Origin: Blastobasis lacticolella | Lineage: Eukaryota > Arthropoda > Insecta > Lepidoptera > Blastobasidae | Length of the DNA stretch: 64,000 nucleotides | Direction: 5' to 3' | Assembly: GCA_905147135.1 (NCBI GenBank) | Contig: LR990056.1 | Coordinates: 13,464,001 to 13,528,000 of the forward strand | Part shown: positions 1 through 11,135 of the stretch, in pieces | Numbering within the stretch: position 1 is the first letter of the stretch | How the letters are laid out: the number at the start of each line of letters is the position of its first letter | Program-made: the position numbers and the translations under genes | Notes under the pieces: generated by a model | Told to the model about the DNA's origin: nothing | Seen by the model: only the letters and a program-made list of their open reading frames with translations | The model's database searches: none

Positions 1-310
1 TAATTGTCAACCCATGCACGGGCGATATCCGTCGTAAATTTGTTCACTGTGGCGTAGCAAATGTACAGACACTGTTCGGGGAACCTTATCCATACACCAA
101 TACCAAGCCAAAGCGATCCGTGCGGTTAGCTGGTCCACACAAGGATGGATGTCTACCGCATATTGTGCCCTGAAGGAGGAAATGGGCTGCCGGGCTAGCA
201 GTCTGTAAAAATCGACAAACGCACAACTCTACGCCGGCGATCAAGGCTTTACAGCTTAGCGTCTCAGCTCGGGGTCACGAATAAGCCTCTTTGCACGCTC
301 AATGGGCTTT
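1..310 (-). pseudogene. Decayed C-terminal end of a CR1/Jockey-like LINE ORF2 (LINE-X family)
   Basis: Read on the minus strand, fragments such as RAKRLIRDPEL around 240-300 and FVDFYRL near 200 match the better preserved LINE-X reading frame at 14036-14440 (KRAKRLICDPQL, SVFYRL). The order of the blocks is the same. Stops and frameshifts break it, so it is a dead copy cut by the window edge. The C-terminal segment lies after the reverse transcriptase domain in this kind of LINE. Clade assignment to CR1 or Jockey is from memory of similar proteins. Confidence 0.6.
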
Positions 311-454
311 TCTGGGAATTCCACGTTACTTAAGGAGAAAATGTTTACAAAGTGTATAGGTAGTATGAAATTTTAAATAAATTACTGCTTCACTTAGACA
401 TAACTTCTTGCCATATTACTCGCTAACGTTTTGCCACCAAAATTGGTGCATTAA

Positions 455-600
455 AAATAAAACAAAAAAATTTGAAGTTGAAAACCGCATTAAATCCGTT
501 GCGTAGTTTAAAAGACCAAAGCATACTTAGATACATACATACTTAGGGACAGACGGCGGGAAGCGACTTTGTTTTAAGCATGCGATGCGCGCGGCATCGT
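455..600 (-). repeat. Family F dispersed repeat, partial
   Basis: The reverse complement carries the family F hallmark, ACTACGCAACGGATTTAATG followed by a GCGGTTTTCAAC-like block. The same block recurs at 20425, 32215, 34075 (minus), 34670 and 52560. This copy lacks the downstream GGTAGGTGTAGAGTA minisatellite part. Class unknown. Confidence 0.6.
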
Positions 601-1929
601 CAAGCCCGCAACGGCCTTGTTTGGCCCAATGAAAACCACTACGCAAAGACTATGCATGATCAGTCATGCATGGCCCATATGCACTTCATCAGAGCCGTGA
701 GAGATATATATAACCGTGTATATAAAAAGAAAACTATGTAAATCAATACACCGACCTCCACCGATTCCGTTTTATTTAGAGGTTAGTTCATAACAAATAT
801 ATTAGAGGGATGCCATTCTTCATGCCGTGTATATGGTGAAGAGGCATACTCACACACGAAAAGTGTTCTCCGGTATGCATATTTGTGCAATTTTTCGCAC
901 GTTTCACAAAAGTTTCATTTATTCTGGCTTATGCTTCAAGCTGAAATAAATAATAACTCAGTATCATAATGTTGTTTATAAGTGTTTTCCGGGTTTATTT
1001 ATTGCATTGATTACGAGGTACACGGTATAAACCCGAAAATTTAGTCATATTCAATTGTTGGTATTTACGACTGGCTACCTACCGGGCTTCAACTTTACAA
1101 CTTTTAGATTATTTATCCGCATGTTTTGTTTGTAATCGAATCCGATTGCATCTTAATAAATAAACCTCAACTTGATCTCGTTCTTATTAAGTATCAAAAC
1201 TGGATCATTGTACTACATTAAGAAGTTTTTATTTCAACGAAACAATCCTGAAAAATACTATCTGATGTCAATCTCTTTCATGGGAGCGATCACCTTCCCC
1301 GACATGCTTTTAATGCTGAGATTGATTTACCTCAACAAAGTAAAAATTCATTTGGTACAGTGCAATTATCTCAATAAATAAGGCCCTTAATAAAGCTCGT
1401 GTAATATTTTTAAACACACCTTATCTACTTTGTAATTGTAATTGAAGTGTTATCGTCTCTGCTGCGAAGCTATAAACGGTATTACCATGGTCATGGAGAC
1501 TAGAAGTAATTGTAAATACCTACTATACATTCTATACCTACTTATGTTCATTATTTCTTTTTGGTTAATGTGAGTTTCAATAAGTGTATCTTAAATCTTG
1601 AACATTGAATAAAACATTTTAATTTTGAATCTTGTGGTAAAATCAGCAAATACTTTTACAGATTAAAGCGCAGCATCTATTAGTCTCGCTGCAGTTGTCG
1701 GCAGTAAATTACAATTTCCTCGGAGCGTTCTGCAGCCGGTTTTGCAAGCAGCGCACTCTTGGAGCTTGTCGCTGTTTAATTCCTGACAAAAACTCGCCAG
1801 AGGAGAGTGCATTGTGGTGTCTTGAATTCCGGATTTTGAGGGAAGGTGTGCGATTCAATCTAGTACTACGTTCCTCCATTCGTTTTACTCTAAAGACTTT
1901 TTTAAGTCTAAGATATGATGATTAAAAAA
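601..1929. other. No gene or repeat recognised
   Basis: AT-rich DNA with only short ORFs (69 codons at 1172 on plus, 76 codons at 1695 on plus). Neither has recognisable similarity or biased composition. I see no splice-flanked exon, RNA gene or inverted repeat of note. Confidence 0.4.
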
Positions 1930-2250
1930 TTGATGTCGGTGGCGTTAATGTCCCGGTTGTACCCTCGCACGCGATAGCCCGGGTTCTGCCATGACCAGGA
2001 AATGACAGTGGAGCGACTGCCATCTGACAGTCTGATCCATGACCTTGCTACCACCAAAAACCAGGACCAGATTGGATCATGGTTACAGATTCTCAATCGC
2101 CTGAATGTGCAGCTTTTATCATGATGTTTTTCCTCGGTTTAACATACATAACATCAGTTTAACTAATGTAACTACATAGCTCAGAAAAGACCCGATACCT
2201 CTCGCTAACGAGTCTGACTCCTTTAACCATAGGCCAACGACGCTTCTTAT
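1930..2250 (-). mobile_element. SINE-A, near full length
   Basis: Reads 3' to 5' on the plus strand. The tail (CCCGGTTGTACCCTCGCACG) comes first, then the body with TTGGATCATGGTTACA, then the tRNA-like head at 2190-2245. The head reverse-complements to a box A-like GTTGGCCTATGGTTAAAGG and a GCGAGAGGTA arm. It abuts family D at its right side. Diverged, so old. Confidence 0.75.
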
Positions 2251-2254
2251 TTTA

Positions 2255-2485
2255 AATAGTATTGTGTTTCTGCCGGTGAGTAAGGTTTCCAGTGCTCCAT
2301 GGGGTGGGGATTTAGGGAACCGTGGCTTTGGCAGTGGAGTGGCATTTGCCTTTTGCTGCCAGTGCAACGTGTTATAGAGGTAGGCAACGCATTAGCGATA
2401 CTCTTGGTGTTGCTAATGTCTATAGGCAGTGGTGACCACTTTCCATCAGGTGGCCCGCTTGCCTGTTTGCCTAAAGTATGACATA
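2255..2485 (+). repeat. Family D retroposon 3' end
   Basis: Begins TGTTTCTGCCGGTGAGTAAG and ends GCCTGTTTGCCTAAAGTATG, then runs into an A-rich and (TA)n stretch. Close copies lie at 23842-24040 and 28655-28885, fragments at 6555 and 45728, and a reverse copy at 54050-54297. Recurrent small ORFs in the family encode a LLMSIGSGDHFPSGGPLACLP-like peptide; these are repeat shadows, not genes. Probably a LINE 3' end or a SINE using one. Confidence 0.7.
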
Positions 2486-2769
2486 AAAAAATATATATAT
2501 ATATATAATATAACAAATTATTTACGTTCATAAGAATATATAACCACCCTAGGCTTTGTGTTCAATAAGCTATTAGTTCAATGAAATATCACGAATAGTG
2601 TTTCAAGTTCAATTTCATTTCAGCTCTCCATATTCTGTACACGTATTTACCGTCTCGTGTTCGCTTTTTTCACCAATAGAGCACAGAATTGATCGGAGAA
2701 ATACTCAACCGGCAAAGCGGAAAGCGGAGCGACTGTGCAACTTTCGTTTTGGTTCGTATTCGTTTTCGT

Positions 2770-3045
2770 TGACGACCTGAGTGGTTCAGTGGTCAACATC
2801 TCTGTCAGGTCTGCCACAGGTCTGCCACGCAAGAAGTCCCGGGTTCGATTCCCGGCCGGGCAGAAATTGAAATGGTAAATTTTAATTTCTGTTACGGGTC
2901 TGGGTGTTCTATGTATAATAAGTATGTATTTAACAGTATATAAGTAGTTTATCAGTTATCTAGCACCCATAACACAAGCTTTGCTTACTTTGGGGCTAGA
3001 TGGCGCTGTGTGAATTTGTCCACGATAATTTATTTATTTATTATT
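2770..3045 (+). mobile_element. SINE-B, full length
   Basis: The tRNA-like head is GACGACCTGAGTGGTTCAGT (box A) with box B GGTTCGATTCCC, then the body CTGTTACGGGTCTGGGTGTT and the tail GGGGCTAGATGGCGCTGTGT, ending in (TTTA)n. The head carries a short tandem duplication of a CAGGTCTGCCA unit near 2812-2830 that is absent from sister copies. Ten or so relatives occur in the window. Confidence 0.85.
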
Positions 3046-3136
3046 ATTCGAATCGTCTTGTTTTCGTTTACTACTTTGATTGACAAAATCTCAAAGGCAC
3101 AGGCCTGTGACTGTTGACCAGGCAAAGACCAGGGGT

Positions 3137-3280
3137 CCGACCGCCTAACTCAAATTGAACGTCGTCATCTTTAAGCAATAGAAGCGCAAAACAATTTCTA
3201 CCAATTAATGCCAGTAGAGATTGTTTTGCGATCCTAATTAATTATTATCATAGCGATCCAAATTCGAGTTAGGCGATCGG
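3137..3280. mobile_element. Foldback (MITE-like) element, 144 bp
   Basis: The ends CCGACCGCCTAACTCAAATT and, reversed and complemented, CCGATCGCCTAACTCGAATT form an inverted repeat. A second inner inverted pair (GCGCAAAACAATTTCTAC against GTAGAGATTGTTTTGCGA) extends the stem almost to the centre. No coding capacity. Target duplication not resolved. Confidence 0.65.
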
Positions 3281-5194
3281 GCTGAAGCAGTGGATGCTAT
3301 AAGATGATGGGTGGGAGCCACCACGAGTAACTCGATTACGAGTGAAGGACGAAGAACGAAACCGAAGGTGACCTCTAATAACTACACTAGTCGGCTGTAA
3401 ATAATGCGCATCGGCTCGTTTCGTATTTACTTGCAACATATAACTCTTTACGAAGCCGCATTATAGTTCGTGCCAAATTGGATTAGCAGAGCTGTCAGAA
3501 CTAATTCGTAATGTTCTAAGATCCAGCCATAGAATATCTTCCTTAATATGTTATTAAATAAAAGATTATTGAATTAAGAAAAAAATACGTTGTGACGTAT
3601 GTGACGTTATAAATAGTCCTGTTCATTACAATTTAACAGAACAGTATTCATGAATATTTTAAGAATTAAAGGCAGTAGTGAACCGAAAGATCATCATATC
3701 AGCCGAAAGACGCCCACCGCTAGACATAGGCCTCCTTCAGAGATCTCCACAAAGATCCGAAACATCAAGGAACTTCAATCCATTTGACACAAACTTATAG
3801 TCCATGTTGTGCAATATTTACCACCAGTCAACTGTAATAGCGTTACAGCTTCGATTGCGAAGCACGTAAACCCGCAGAAGCGCTGCTTCACCGCACTTCG
3901 CAGCCCGATTACTGACGTAGAGTCCACATGGAAGCAGTAAACAGATTCCAAAGTAGGGCTACTATATTGTTATTGCTATCTGGAGATGTGATTTATGTGC
4001 GAATGAATTAAATTTCAAAGAGATTTTCAATCAAAATAAGGTGGAAAGGGCTGACAGTTATGTTAATAAATGATTTCTATTGAACATATAATTATTTATG
4101 TCTGCCTTTAAAGTTGCTTAAAAAGCATAAAGTTTTCATTTTTCAAGAAATTTTTCATAAGTTTTCACAGTAAAAATTTTAAGGTTTCGTTATACCAAGT
4201 ACTTACGCTATTTAAAAATAAATTCAATGTGCATTTTTTAATGTATGTTCCGGGTTTCCTACTGCGTATCTTTCGGGCTTTCTATCGAGTAGCCCGATAT
4301 TTCGACGAAGTTGCATTCATCATCATTTTAAAACAAATAACTTGATATGAATTGATGAATTTTGTTTCTGGGTTTAGCTATTGTGTCCACCGTGGCACCG
4401 ACGACATGGGTAAAATACCGTTTATGTGAAAATTAAATCGCCATAGTTATATTGCCCAGCACCAAAACTGGGCAACAGCATATGCTGCGCTACGACTTTC
4501 ACCATTCAAGATCATTAAACAAAATAATACCAACAAATCGTGCAGAAATACGTCTGTATTTTTCTATTGATTCACACTTTAATTGCTTCTATAATTATAT
4601 TCCTCAGAACTCCTATAATATGTAGCCAATTGTATAAGACAGCTCATACCACCGCACTGCGGACCCCAGTGCCTTGACGTTGCTGTAAACCGTATAAATG
4701 TAAAATTACATTCTTACAGCTTTACGGACTGATGGCAACCCTAAGGGTCTAAGTCCGTAGATCCAGCGCAGCCAGAGCAAAGCAACCACAGCGCCTGAAT
4801 TACCAACATTTCAGCCCATTTGAGGTCGCAAGACGACTGCCGTGCCAAATTACTGTATCGTTCTGCGGCGTACTAGGTAATGTTGTTTTGTTTTACATGT
4901 ATATTACAGGTATTTTCGCTTTAAAGATATTTTATTCCTATTTAACACAAAAAATGTTGAGTACCTACTTACAGATTTATATTGCGTCGTTCACTCGTAT
5001 TATACAGCACCACAGTCTCGACCTACGCATTCGATTTTACTTAATAACATAAGTACCTACATAATACATAAAAACATTTGCCACATCATTAGACCAAATT
5101 AACAATATTTCAATACGTTTGCATAATAAGTTAATTTATTTAAAGTAGTTAATAAAAATACTAATAAACTACACACAAACATATATTCATATAC
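3281..5194. other. Mostly unassigned intergenic DNA
   Basis: One fragment of foldback family P is visible at 4250-4322 (TGTTCCGGGTTTCCTACTGC and AGTAGCCCGATATTTCGACG). Otherwise I see no ORF above 60 codons and no other repeat that recurs in the window. Confidence 0.4.
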
Positions 5195-5395
5195 ACTCAT
5201 GCCCGTATCCCACAGGGGTAGGCAGAGACTATCGAGTGCCACAAATTAAGATCCTGACACACCTCTCTCGCCTCATTCACTCACATTCATACATGTTTTT
5301 ATGCATTTCACGCAGGTTGAGTACTCCTGACCTGCCCTTTTTGGAGCAGATTATGTATGGGATCAATATATCTCCTTCTCGAGCCACTTTTTATA
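5195..5395 (+). repeat. Family H dispersed repeat
   Basis: Contains CCACAGGGGTAGGCAGAGAC and, about 90 bases on, ACATTCATACATG and ACTCCTGACCTGCCC. Related blocks occur at 11555 (CCATAGGGGTAAGCAG), 17878-17985 and 48905-49000 (GGTAGGGGAAGGGAGAGACC). Recurrence within the window shows it is dispersed; class unknown. Confidence 0.5.
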
Positions 5396-6073
5396 GAAAC
5401 TAACTTCCGTATAATCTTATTTACCTCCGTTTCCAAATAACTAACAAAATCATAACTATAAGTCTAGGTCAAAAATCAACATTCAAAATATATAAATAAA
5501 CGAAAACGGCATCTCTTACCACCCGGAAATTTCCCCCAAGCTATTTTTACAGCTGACCCTTTCCTTGTCTACGTTGGTTATAATCGAAATATTGTTTTTA
5601 CCATTAAATGGCCGAGTATACTTTCCAACTGGGAACTTGCTTATGAAGAGGGACGTACAAGGAAAAAAATTGCAAATATTATTTCAGCTGATACCCGGAC
5701 AAACAAGCGACAAAGTGAAATATCATTCGTCTAATGGCAAAAAGAGAGTGAAGTGTGCCTAAGATATAGTTACATGAAGGGTTCTGTATGTGACGGAGAG
5801 AAAAGAGTAAACAGTAATGCATTATTATTATTTGCCAGGATAGCTGGAAAGAGTATCGAATTATATTTATGCTCAAATGGCACCACCTTTACTCGCGTGG
5901 TAGTTTCGGTCTGTCTGTTAAATTTCATAAACATATCACGGTTTTGTCTCGTAGTTTTGTCCTAAAGAAAAATAGCCATTGACACTCGGATTTTTTTGTT
6001 TTAACAATGACAAATAACAGCTGGTGTTGCATTATCATTAACCTGGCGTCAGTCCAGATTGAGCCCTAACGCC

Positions 6074-6208
6074 GGCCCTATTCTTGAACCGCTCGTATCT
6101 ACCTTCTGATGCTTGTCTTTTGTACCTTTAGCAACTTACCACGATTGTGAAAGAGGCAGTTAGCGCATGCAAGCGCTCGCGTCGATGCGAGCGCTCAAAA
6201 ATAGGGCC
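6074..6208. mobile_element. Foldback family G, copy 1
   Basis: Terminal inverted repeat of GGCCCTATTCTTGAACCGCT against AGCGCTCAAAAATAGGGCC. The same terminus, GGCCTATTTTTGAA followed by a CGCTCG-rich arm, recurs at 18301-18444 and 37474-37688. Three dispersed palindromic units with shared ends support a MITE family. Confidence 0.65.
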
Positions 6209-6554
6209 CTTGGTAATATTAAATAAAAAATTACTGGCAACTAACGTAAACTTTTTCAATTAACTCATGATAACGAAAATAATTGTCACTTTCAAAAGGA
6301 AAACTCACAAACAACTTTGATGAGGAAAACTTATGGAGAAAACAATACCTAAAAGCGATTGTAATTTTCGTTTTTTTAAGTTGTCTACTTTATCTTTGTA
6401 ATGATATGCTATGGTATATTATGCTATACCTTATAACAATTGCGCAGAATATGATTTTAGGGAGGTAATGAATTTGCTCTTCTTTCGTTTAAAATGCATT
6501 ATATGCAATTTACTCAGTGACAAAAGTGTATTGAATATTTTTGCAGTTGCAGAT

Positions 6555-6615
6555 GTCCTGGACGACGGTGACCACTTTCCATCAGGTGGAGCGTCCGTCC
6601 ATGTGCTTCCCTAGG
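6555..6615 (+). repeat. Family D fragment
   Basis: GGTGACCACTTTCCATCAGG matches the last ~50 bases of family D; the rest is missing. Confidence 0.6.
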
Positions 6616-6959
6616 TAATAAAAATGACAACCCACCTGATGGTAACCGATAGTTAAAACGATTTAATTAATTCGAATTGGCATTTGAACGGGGGAACCCT
6701 GGCGGCCCCTTGAATATTTCAGAGGGCCAAAAGGATCCTAAAATACTCAGCGAAGGCGCAATAAGAGATAGAATTTGACACTGTGCCAAGTGGCTACCCT
6801 CATTACGAATGTAACAGACATCGCAGCTTTTAACGACATAATGCACTAAATGTTGTTTTTCAAACAAAATATCTCATGTTATAAAAGTTCTAGGCGTTCA
6901 CAATGAATAAAACTTCTGGGCGACTAGCGTACACATTTGTGTCGCGGTTCTTGCGAAAT

Positions 6960-7225
6960 ATATGATAACCTAACCGACAGAAAAACAGAAAACGCCCGGC
7001 CATGTTTACATATACTTAAATATTTTCTTAACTACTGAACTAATTTTAATGAACTAGCTCAATTAAACTGCCTTTCAAATAAAGAAAAACGCGTCGAAGT
7101 CGGTCAATCCATTCGGAAGCTACGATGCCCACAGGCAGACACACACCTCCACACAAACACAGAGCCTCAGATACAAAGGCATACAGATATCTCTCCTTTT
7201 TCCTTGAGGGTTAAATGTCAGAATT
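6960..7225 (+). repeat. Family J dispersed repeat
   Basis: Carries AACTACTGAACTAATTTTAA, then TCAATTAAACTGCCTTTCAA, then GGAAGCTACGATGCCCACAG and a CA-rich stretch. The same order of blocks recurs at 26150-26345 and, less complete, at 51105-51215 and 53160-53205. A common insect repeat type by my recollection; class unknown. Confidence 0.55.
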
Positions 7226-7724
7226 AAGCGTCGCTTAGATTACTCCATAACGACCCAATTCTCGAGGTGAACTCGTGGGGATACCTGTATAAAGGAAGGT
7301 ACGCCCGATTCTCGATCGACTAGCTCGTAGCACCTAATTTATAAACGTAGAAGAAGATAATAGTTCCTAATTCACTGGGGTCTTAACTTCTCGGATTACT
7401 AGCTTGCCGGATTCCAACCGGCAAGTTAGCAATCCGAAAATTACTCGTTATAGAACGGAATATGGTTTACTTCATGCACACACACTACGAGGACTCCAAA
7501 ATATTTAATACCAACTTAAAACAAGTTCGATAAGGATTAAAGAAAAGAATCCTGCAGGAGGCCTACGTCCAAATTGTGTCACGTATGTGAGTCCAAATTG
7601 TTCTATTGAAGGACTCACATAATTTTACCCAGCAGTTAGATTATACAGATTAGATTATACATGATTTCTGCACGATTTGTCCCAAATGTTTATGCAATTT
7701 TGGATTCAGAAAGCTTATTTTATT

Positions 7725-7905
7725 ATTCGTAAATAAACGCGCACCGCACGCATTGTCACCACGCAGCAATCGTGTCGCACCGCGCCGTGGGCGCGCCTGT
7801 AGAGGCAGCACCTCTTGTATTAGGTTGCTACGCGGCGAAGCACGAAGATAGGGGCACGATGTGTACGCGTTATCTGTCCGATTTGTAAGCAGTGACATAT
7901 AAACG
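7725..7905. repeat. GC-rich dispersed repeat, copy 1 of 2
   Basis: AAACGCGCACCGCACGCATT with a following AATCGTGTCGCACCGC resembles AAACGCGCAGCGCCCGCATA and AATCGTATC at 16135-16290. Roughly 80 percent identical over the first 40 bases by eye. It stands out as GC-rich against its AT-rich neighbours. The 99-codon minus ORF here (7650-7949) has no counterpart in the other copy and is not called. Confidence 0.4.
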
Positions 7906-8244
7906 GGCCCTAATAACTGATAATTTGCCTTCGCTGAATCTACTTCCATAGCAAATGGCTTACGACGCGGAGATGCTGAAGACTAGACGAAGTGTAGAAG
8001 CACAATTTTTGGGTGTGGAGATGGTAATGGTATAATCATGAGGCTATGGTATAATTCGTCACTGGCCGAAGTTGACACAAGTTTGTCACAACACTAATAT
8101 AAAAATGCATAATGTGCAATACATGTGAATTTAGGTTTGATCAATTTTATCATTTTTACGATAGTATATATAATCACACGAGATAGATTATAAACTGTAT
8201 TCACAATAAAAAATCATCTTAACGATCATGTTTCGGTTGTGTTT

Positions 8245-8520
8245 ATATACACGAGGGCCTGGGGCCCGCCTTGACCATGGACCAGGATTTGGCAGACCGA
8301 GTAATTACAGCGACCTCCGTGACCCTGTTAACAATACCCGACCAGATTGGATCATGGTTACACATTCATCACGATGTTTTCATTACATAACTCATATAGA
8401 GCCATTGGTACATGGCTATGTAAATGGCATGTCACATATAAATAAATAAATAAATAAATGGCGGCACTGGGATTCGAACCCGGTACCTCAGGGTACGAGT
8501 TAAACTGTGATCACAATGAC
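8245..8520 (-). mobile_element. SINE-A with internal (AAAT)n expansion
   Basis: The tail GGGCCTGGGGCCCGCCTTGA lies at the left and the tRNA-like head GGATTCGAACCCGGTACCTC at 8468-8495. Between body and head sits an (AAAT)n run at 8436-8460 and about 40 bases of unrelated sequence, so the copy has been rearranged. Confidence 0.7.
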
Positions 8521-9394
8521 ACGTTATATTACTACAATATTATATGATTGGTACAATAATATTTTAACTAGCGACGCTCCCCAGCTTCACATGTGTGCAA
8601 TTAAGAGAGCCCGGGCCTTCCCGAGAATCGGGAAATAAAGTTATTTTTGGAAAATGTAGCTAATTTCTAGGGAAGTTTGAATACATTAGTGCAAAAATCG
8701 TTTAGTAATTCAAAATTTCAGTGGTTTTTATGAAAGCCAAGGTGTCTTTCCTGTAAAGAAACGAATCTCAGGGTTTTAGAGATGGGCAACGCATTGTTGA
8801 CTTTCTTCACTTCACTTCGTTTGCCTGCCGATAATCTAATAAAAATTCAGTACACAAGCCCTATAGTACCCAGAGAAGTAAAAATCTTGGTTCCATCCAA
8901 AAAACTTTTCGCCTGATTACATGACACATTTTAGTTTTTCTCAATTTTCTCAAAATAGGACTCTGTTTATAGTGTAGAATAACAGATTTTTTTATATAAA
9001 CCATCAAAGCTGGAACACGATTAATTTAGATGCATTTTAAAACGTCCGCCGCGACAACTCTATATCATGTCTAAACCGCACTGGCACATAAGCCTTTACA
9101 AGCGAAATGAAAATATAAAAAGCTAGCTTGCAAAGAAAGTTTTTAATAATTTAACTGTAATGAAATGTAAGTCAAAACAAAACTAACATGCACAAACAAT
9201 AGATAGAAAGATTGTCAAGCGAGTTTACTTTACAAATATTTTGACAGATAGACCAACTTAAATATCTGTAAACTGACATTTGTCGTCACTATCGCGTTTG
9301 AACGTACAAAGACATCATAGATACTGACAATCGATTGACATCTCAACTTCCCTGGAAAAGTACAACATTTAGTTCTTCAAGAAAGGTGTGAAAA
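8521..9394. other. Unassigned intergenic DNA
   Basis: AT-rich, no ORF of 60 codons, no repeat recognised within the window. Confidence 0.35.
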
Positions 9395-9500
9395 GGTTTT
9401 TACGGGGTCGGCAACGCGTGGGTGATGCCCCTGGTATTGCAAACGTCCATAGGCTGCGGTGACTGCTTACCACCAGGCGAGCTGTAGGCTTGTTTGCATC
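9395..9500 (+). repeat. Family E retroposon end
   Basis: GGTCGGCAACGCGTGGGTGA through CCATAGGCTGCGGTGACTGC and CACCAGGCGAGCTGTAGGCT. A reverse copy lies at 11955-12035 (GATGGTAAGCAGTCACCGCA). The layout parallels family D (GGCAACGC, TATAGG, GGTGACC, TCAGGTGG), so D and E may derive from related LINE 3' ends. Confidence 0.55.
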
Positions 9501-9591
9501 TTAGTGGTATCACTATAATATCGACGACGTAGTACCAATACCTACTAAGTTCCATTTTGGCGATTTTTAGTTTTTAATGTCAATCGACGCA

Positions 9592-9779
9592 GAATGCAAT
9601 TTCGCACGTGCTGGCAAGACCCCTAAGTTTGACATTCGATCTTTCGTAACTTTAAACACGAAATATAATAAGCTTTAAAAAATAAACTTCTATAAAAAAT
9701 AAAAATGTAAGACATTTGTTTCGTTTCTTGCAAAAGTTGTAATTTTTTAGTTAGGAGATATTGGTACTTCATCGTCGAT
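9592..9779 (+). repeat. Dispersed repeat K, copy 1
   Basis: About 180 bases from CGCACGTGCTGGCAAGACCC to TTAGGAGATATTGGTACTTC recur in the same orientation at 23076-23250. The two share TAAACTTCTATAAAAAATAA exactly. In the second copy the repeat lies inside a foldback of family M. No coding capacity. Confidence 0.7.
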
Positions 9780-10159
9780 ATGAAACGCGAATGTGACCCT
9801 TCTAGGCCCTCTGTACTACATATTTTAATGTTACCTTAATGTTTTTTTTTTATTAGAAAAGAATAGTAATATTTATCTATCAGCCAGTAATTTATAATTC
9901 GTACAACAAATGTTCTGACAACAATTTATTAGCTAAAGCCTTCGACCAAATTAGGAGGCTAAAACCTGAAACCTTGTTTTGTGTTCCAAGCTGTTCCAAT
10001 TACTTAAATTAATAATGGGTAGGTACATTTTCTGTTCTGTAGAAAACATATTTTGTCTATGATTTCATAAATCTATGACTCTAGTACCTATTTCCTACCG
10101 TAACAGTGGAAGTCTGTAATTAAATAAATATTTTAATTTGGTGTATTTATAGTAAACTA

Positions 10160-10330
10160 GAGACCCGTCCCGGCTTCGCACGGGTGGTAACCTTAACAAA
10201 GTAAAACCCACCACATGAATCATTCTGTCTACTGATGAAGACTACATGAAAATCCGTTCAGTAATTTTTGAGTCTTTTTGTATTTTCGCGAACCCAGACG
10301 GACAGTCACGGTGTGGGACTTCGTTTTACA
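10160..10330 (+). repeat. Dispersed insect repeat with CCCGGCTTCGCACGGGT start
   Basis: Starts CCGTCCCGGCTTCGCACGGG and carries GAAAATCCGTTCAGTAATTT. I recall such units as very common in arthropod genomes. Only one copy is evident here, so support comes from memory. Confidence 0.4.
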
Positions 10331-10667
10331 ATATGTAGTGAAGGAGACAAACGACCATATTAACGTAAATGCAAATGTCAATTTTCAGCGCTTTTTTAAT
10401 CAAAGTATTTTTAGCTTAACTTCTACAATTTAGCCCCTTACTTTGTACAGGAAAAATGTACAACCATAAAGCTATGAAAAGGGTAAAGTCTCAAGATTCC
10501 TTAATCCTCTAAAGCGCGGGCTTGATACAAAGGCTAAGCAAGCATCTTAATTAAAGAACTGAAGGAGCTAATGTTCAATTAATTCAGTAATTACTTTAAG
10601 TTATCTTCCGCCACGGATATTGTATAGGTTACACTGCAAGACGAGTTTTACGGGACATAATATGGAA

Positions 10668-10998
10668 CGTCGGCCCAGTGGTTAAGTTATCCGACTCGTA
10701 AGCGAGAGGTACCGGGTTCGAATCCCACTGCGGTCATGTACTAATGACTCTTTTCTGAATTATGTATTTTAGTTGAACACTAACCATTGCTCTCACGGTG
10801 AGAGAAAACATCGAGATGTAACCTGTACATTCAGGCGACTGAATGTGTAACCATGATCCAATCTGGTCAGGTTCCCCTGGTAGCAGGGTCACGGAGGTTA
10901 AATGTCTGTCGCTCCACTGTAATTATCTGATCTGTCAAATCCTGGGTTATGGTGAAGGCAGACCCCGGGCCCTCGTGGGAATCGGGATATTAACGCCA
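10668..10998 (+). mobile_element. SINE-A, full length
   Basis: Head: GTCGGCCCAGTGGTTAAGTT (box A-like), CGTAAGCGAGAGGTACC, box B GGTTCGAATCC. Body: ACATTCAGGCGACTGAATGT, TGATCCAATCTGGTCAGG, GATCTGTCAAATCCTGGG. Tail: GGGCCCTCGTGGGAATCGGG, then ATTAACGCCAAGATTATTTT. Followed at 11030 by a SINE-B end in opposite orientation. Confidence 0.85.
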
Positions 10999-11029
10999 AG
11001 ATTATTTTTTATATTATAATTAAAAAAGT

Positions 11030-11135
11030 AACTAATCTTGGACCAATTCATACTTCGCCATCTAGCCTCAAAATAGGCAAAGCTTGTGTTATAATTGCTA
11101 GATTACTATTGTATTTTAAACTACTTACTTTTATA
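11030..11135 (-). mobile_element. SINE-B 3' fragment
   Basis: CGCCATCTAGCCTCAAAATA then GCAAAGCTTGTGTTATAATT, the reverse complement of the SINE-B tail and mid-body. The head is absent. Confidence 0.65.

Noticed and set aside
7650..7949. 99-codon minus ORF
   Set aside because: Lies over a GC-rich dispersed repeat whose second copy does not keep the frame.
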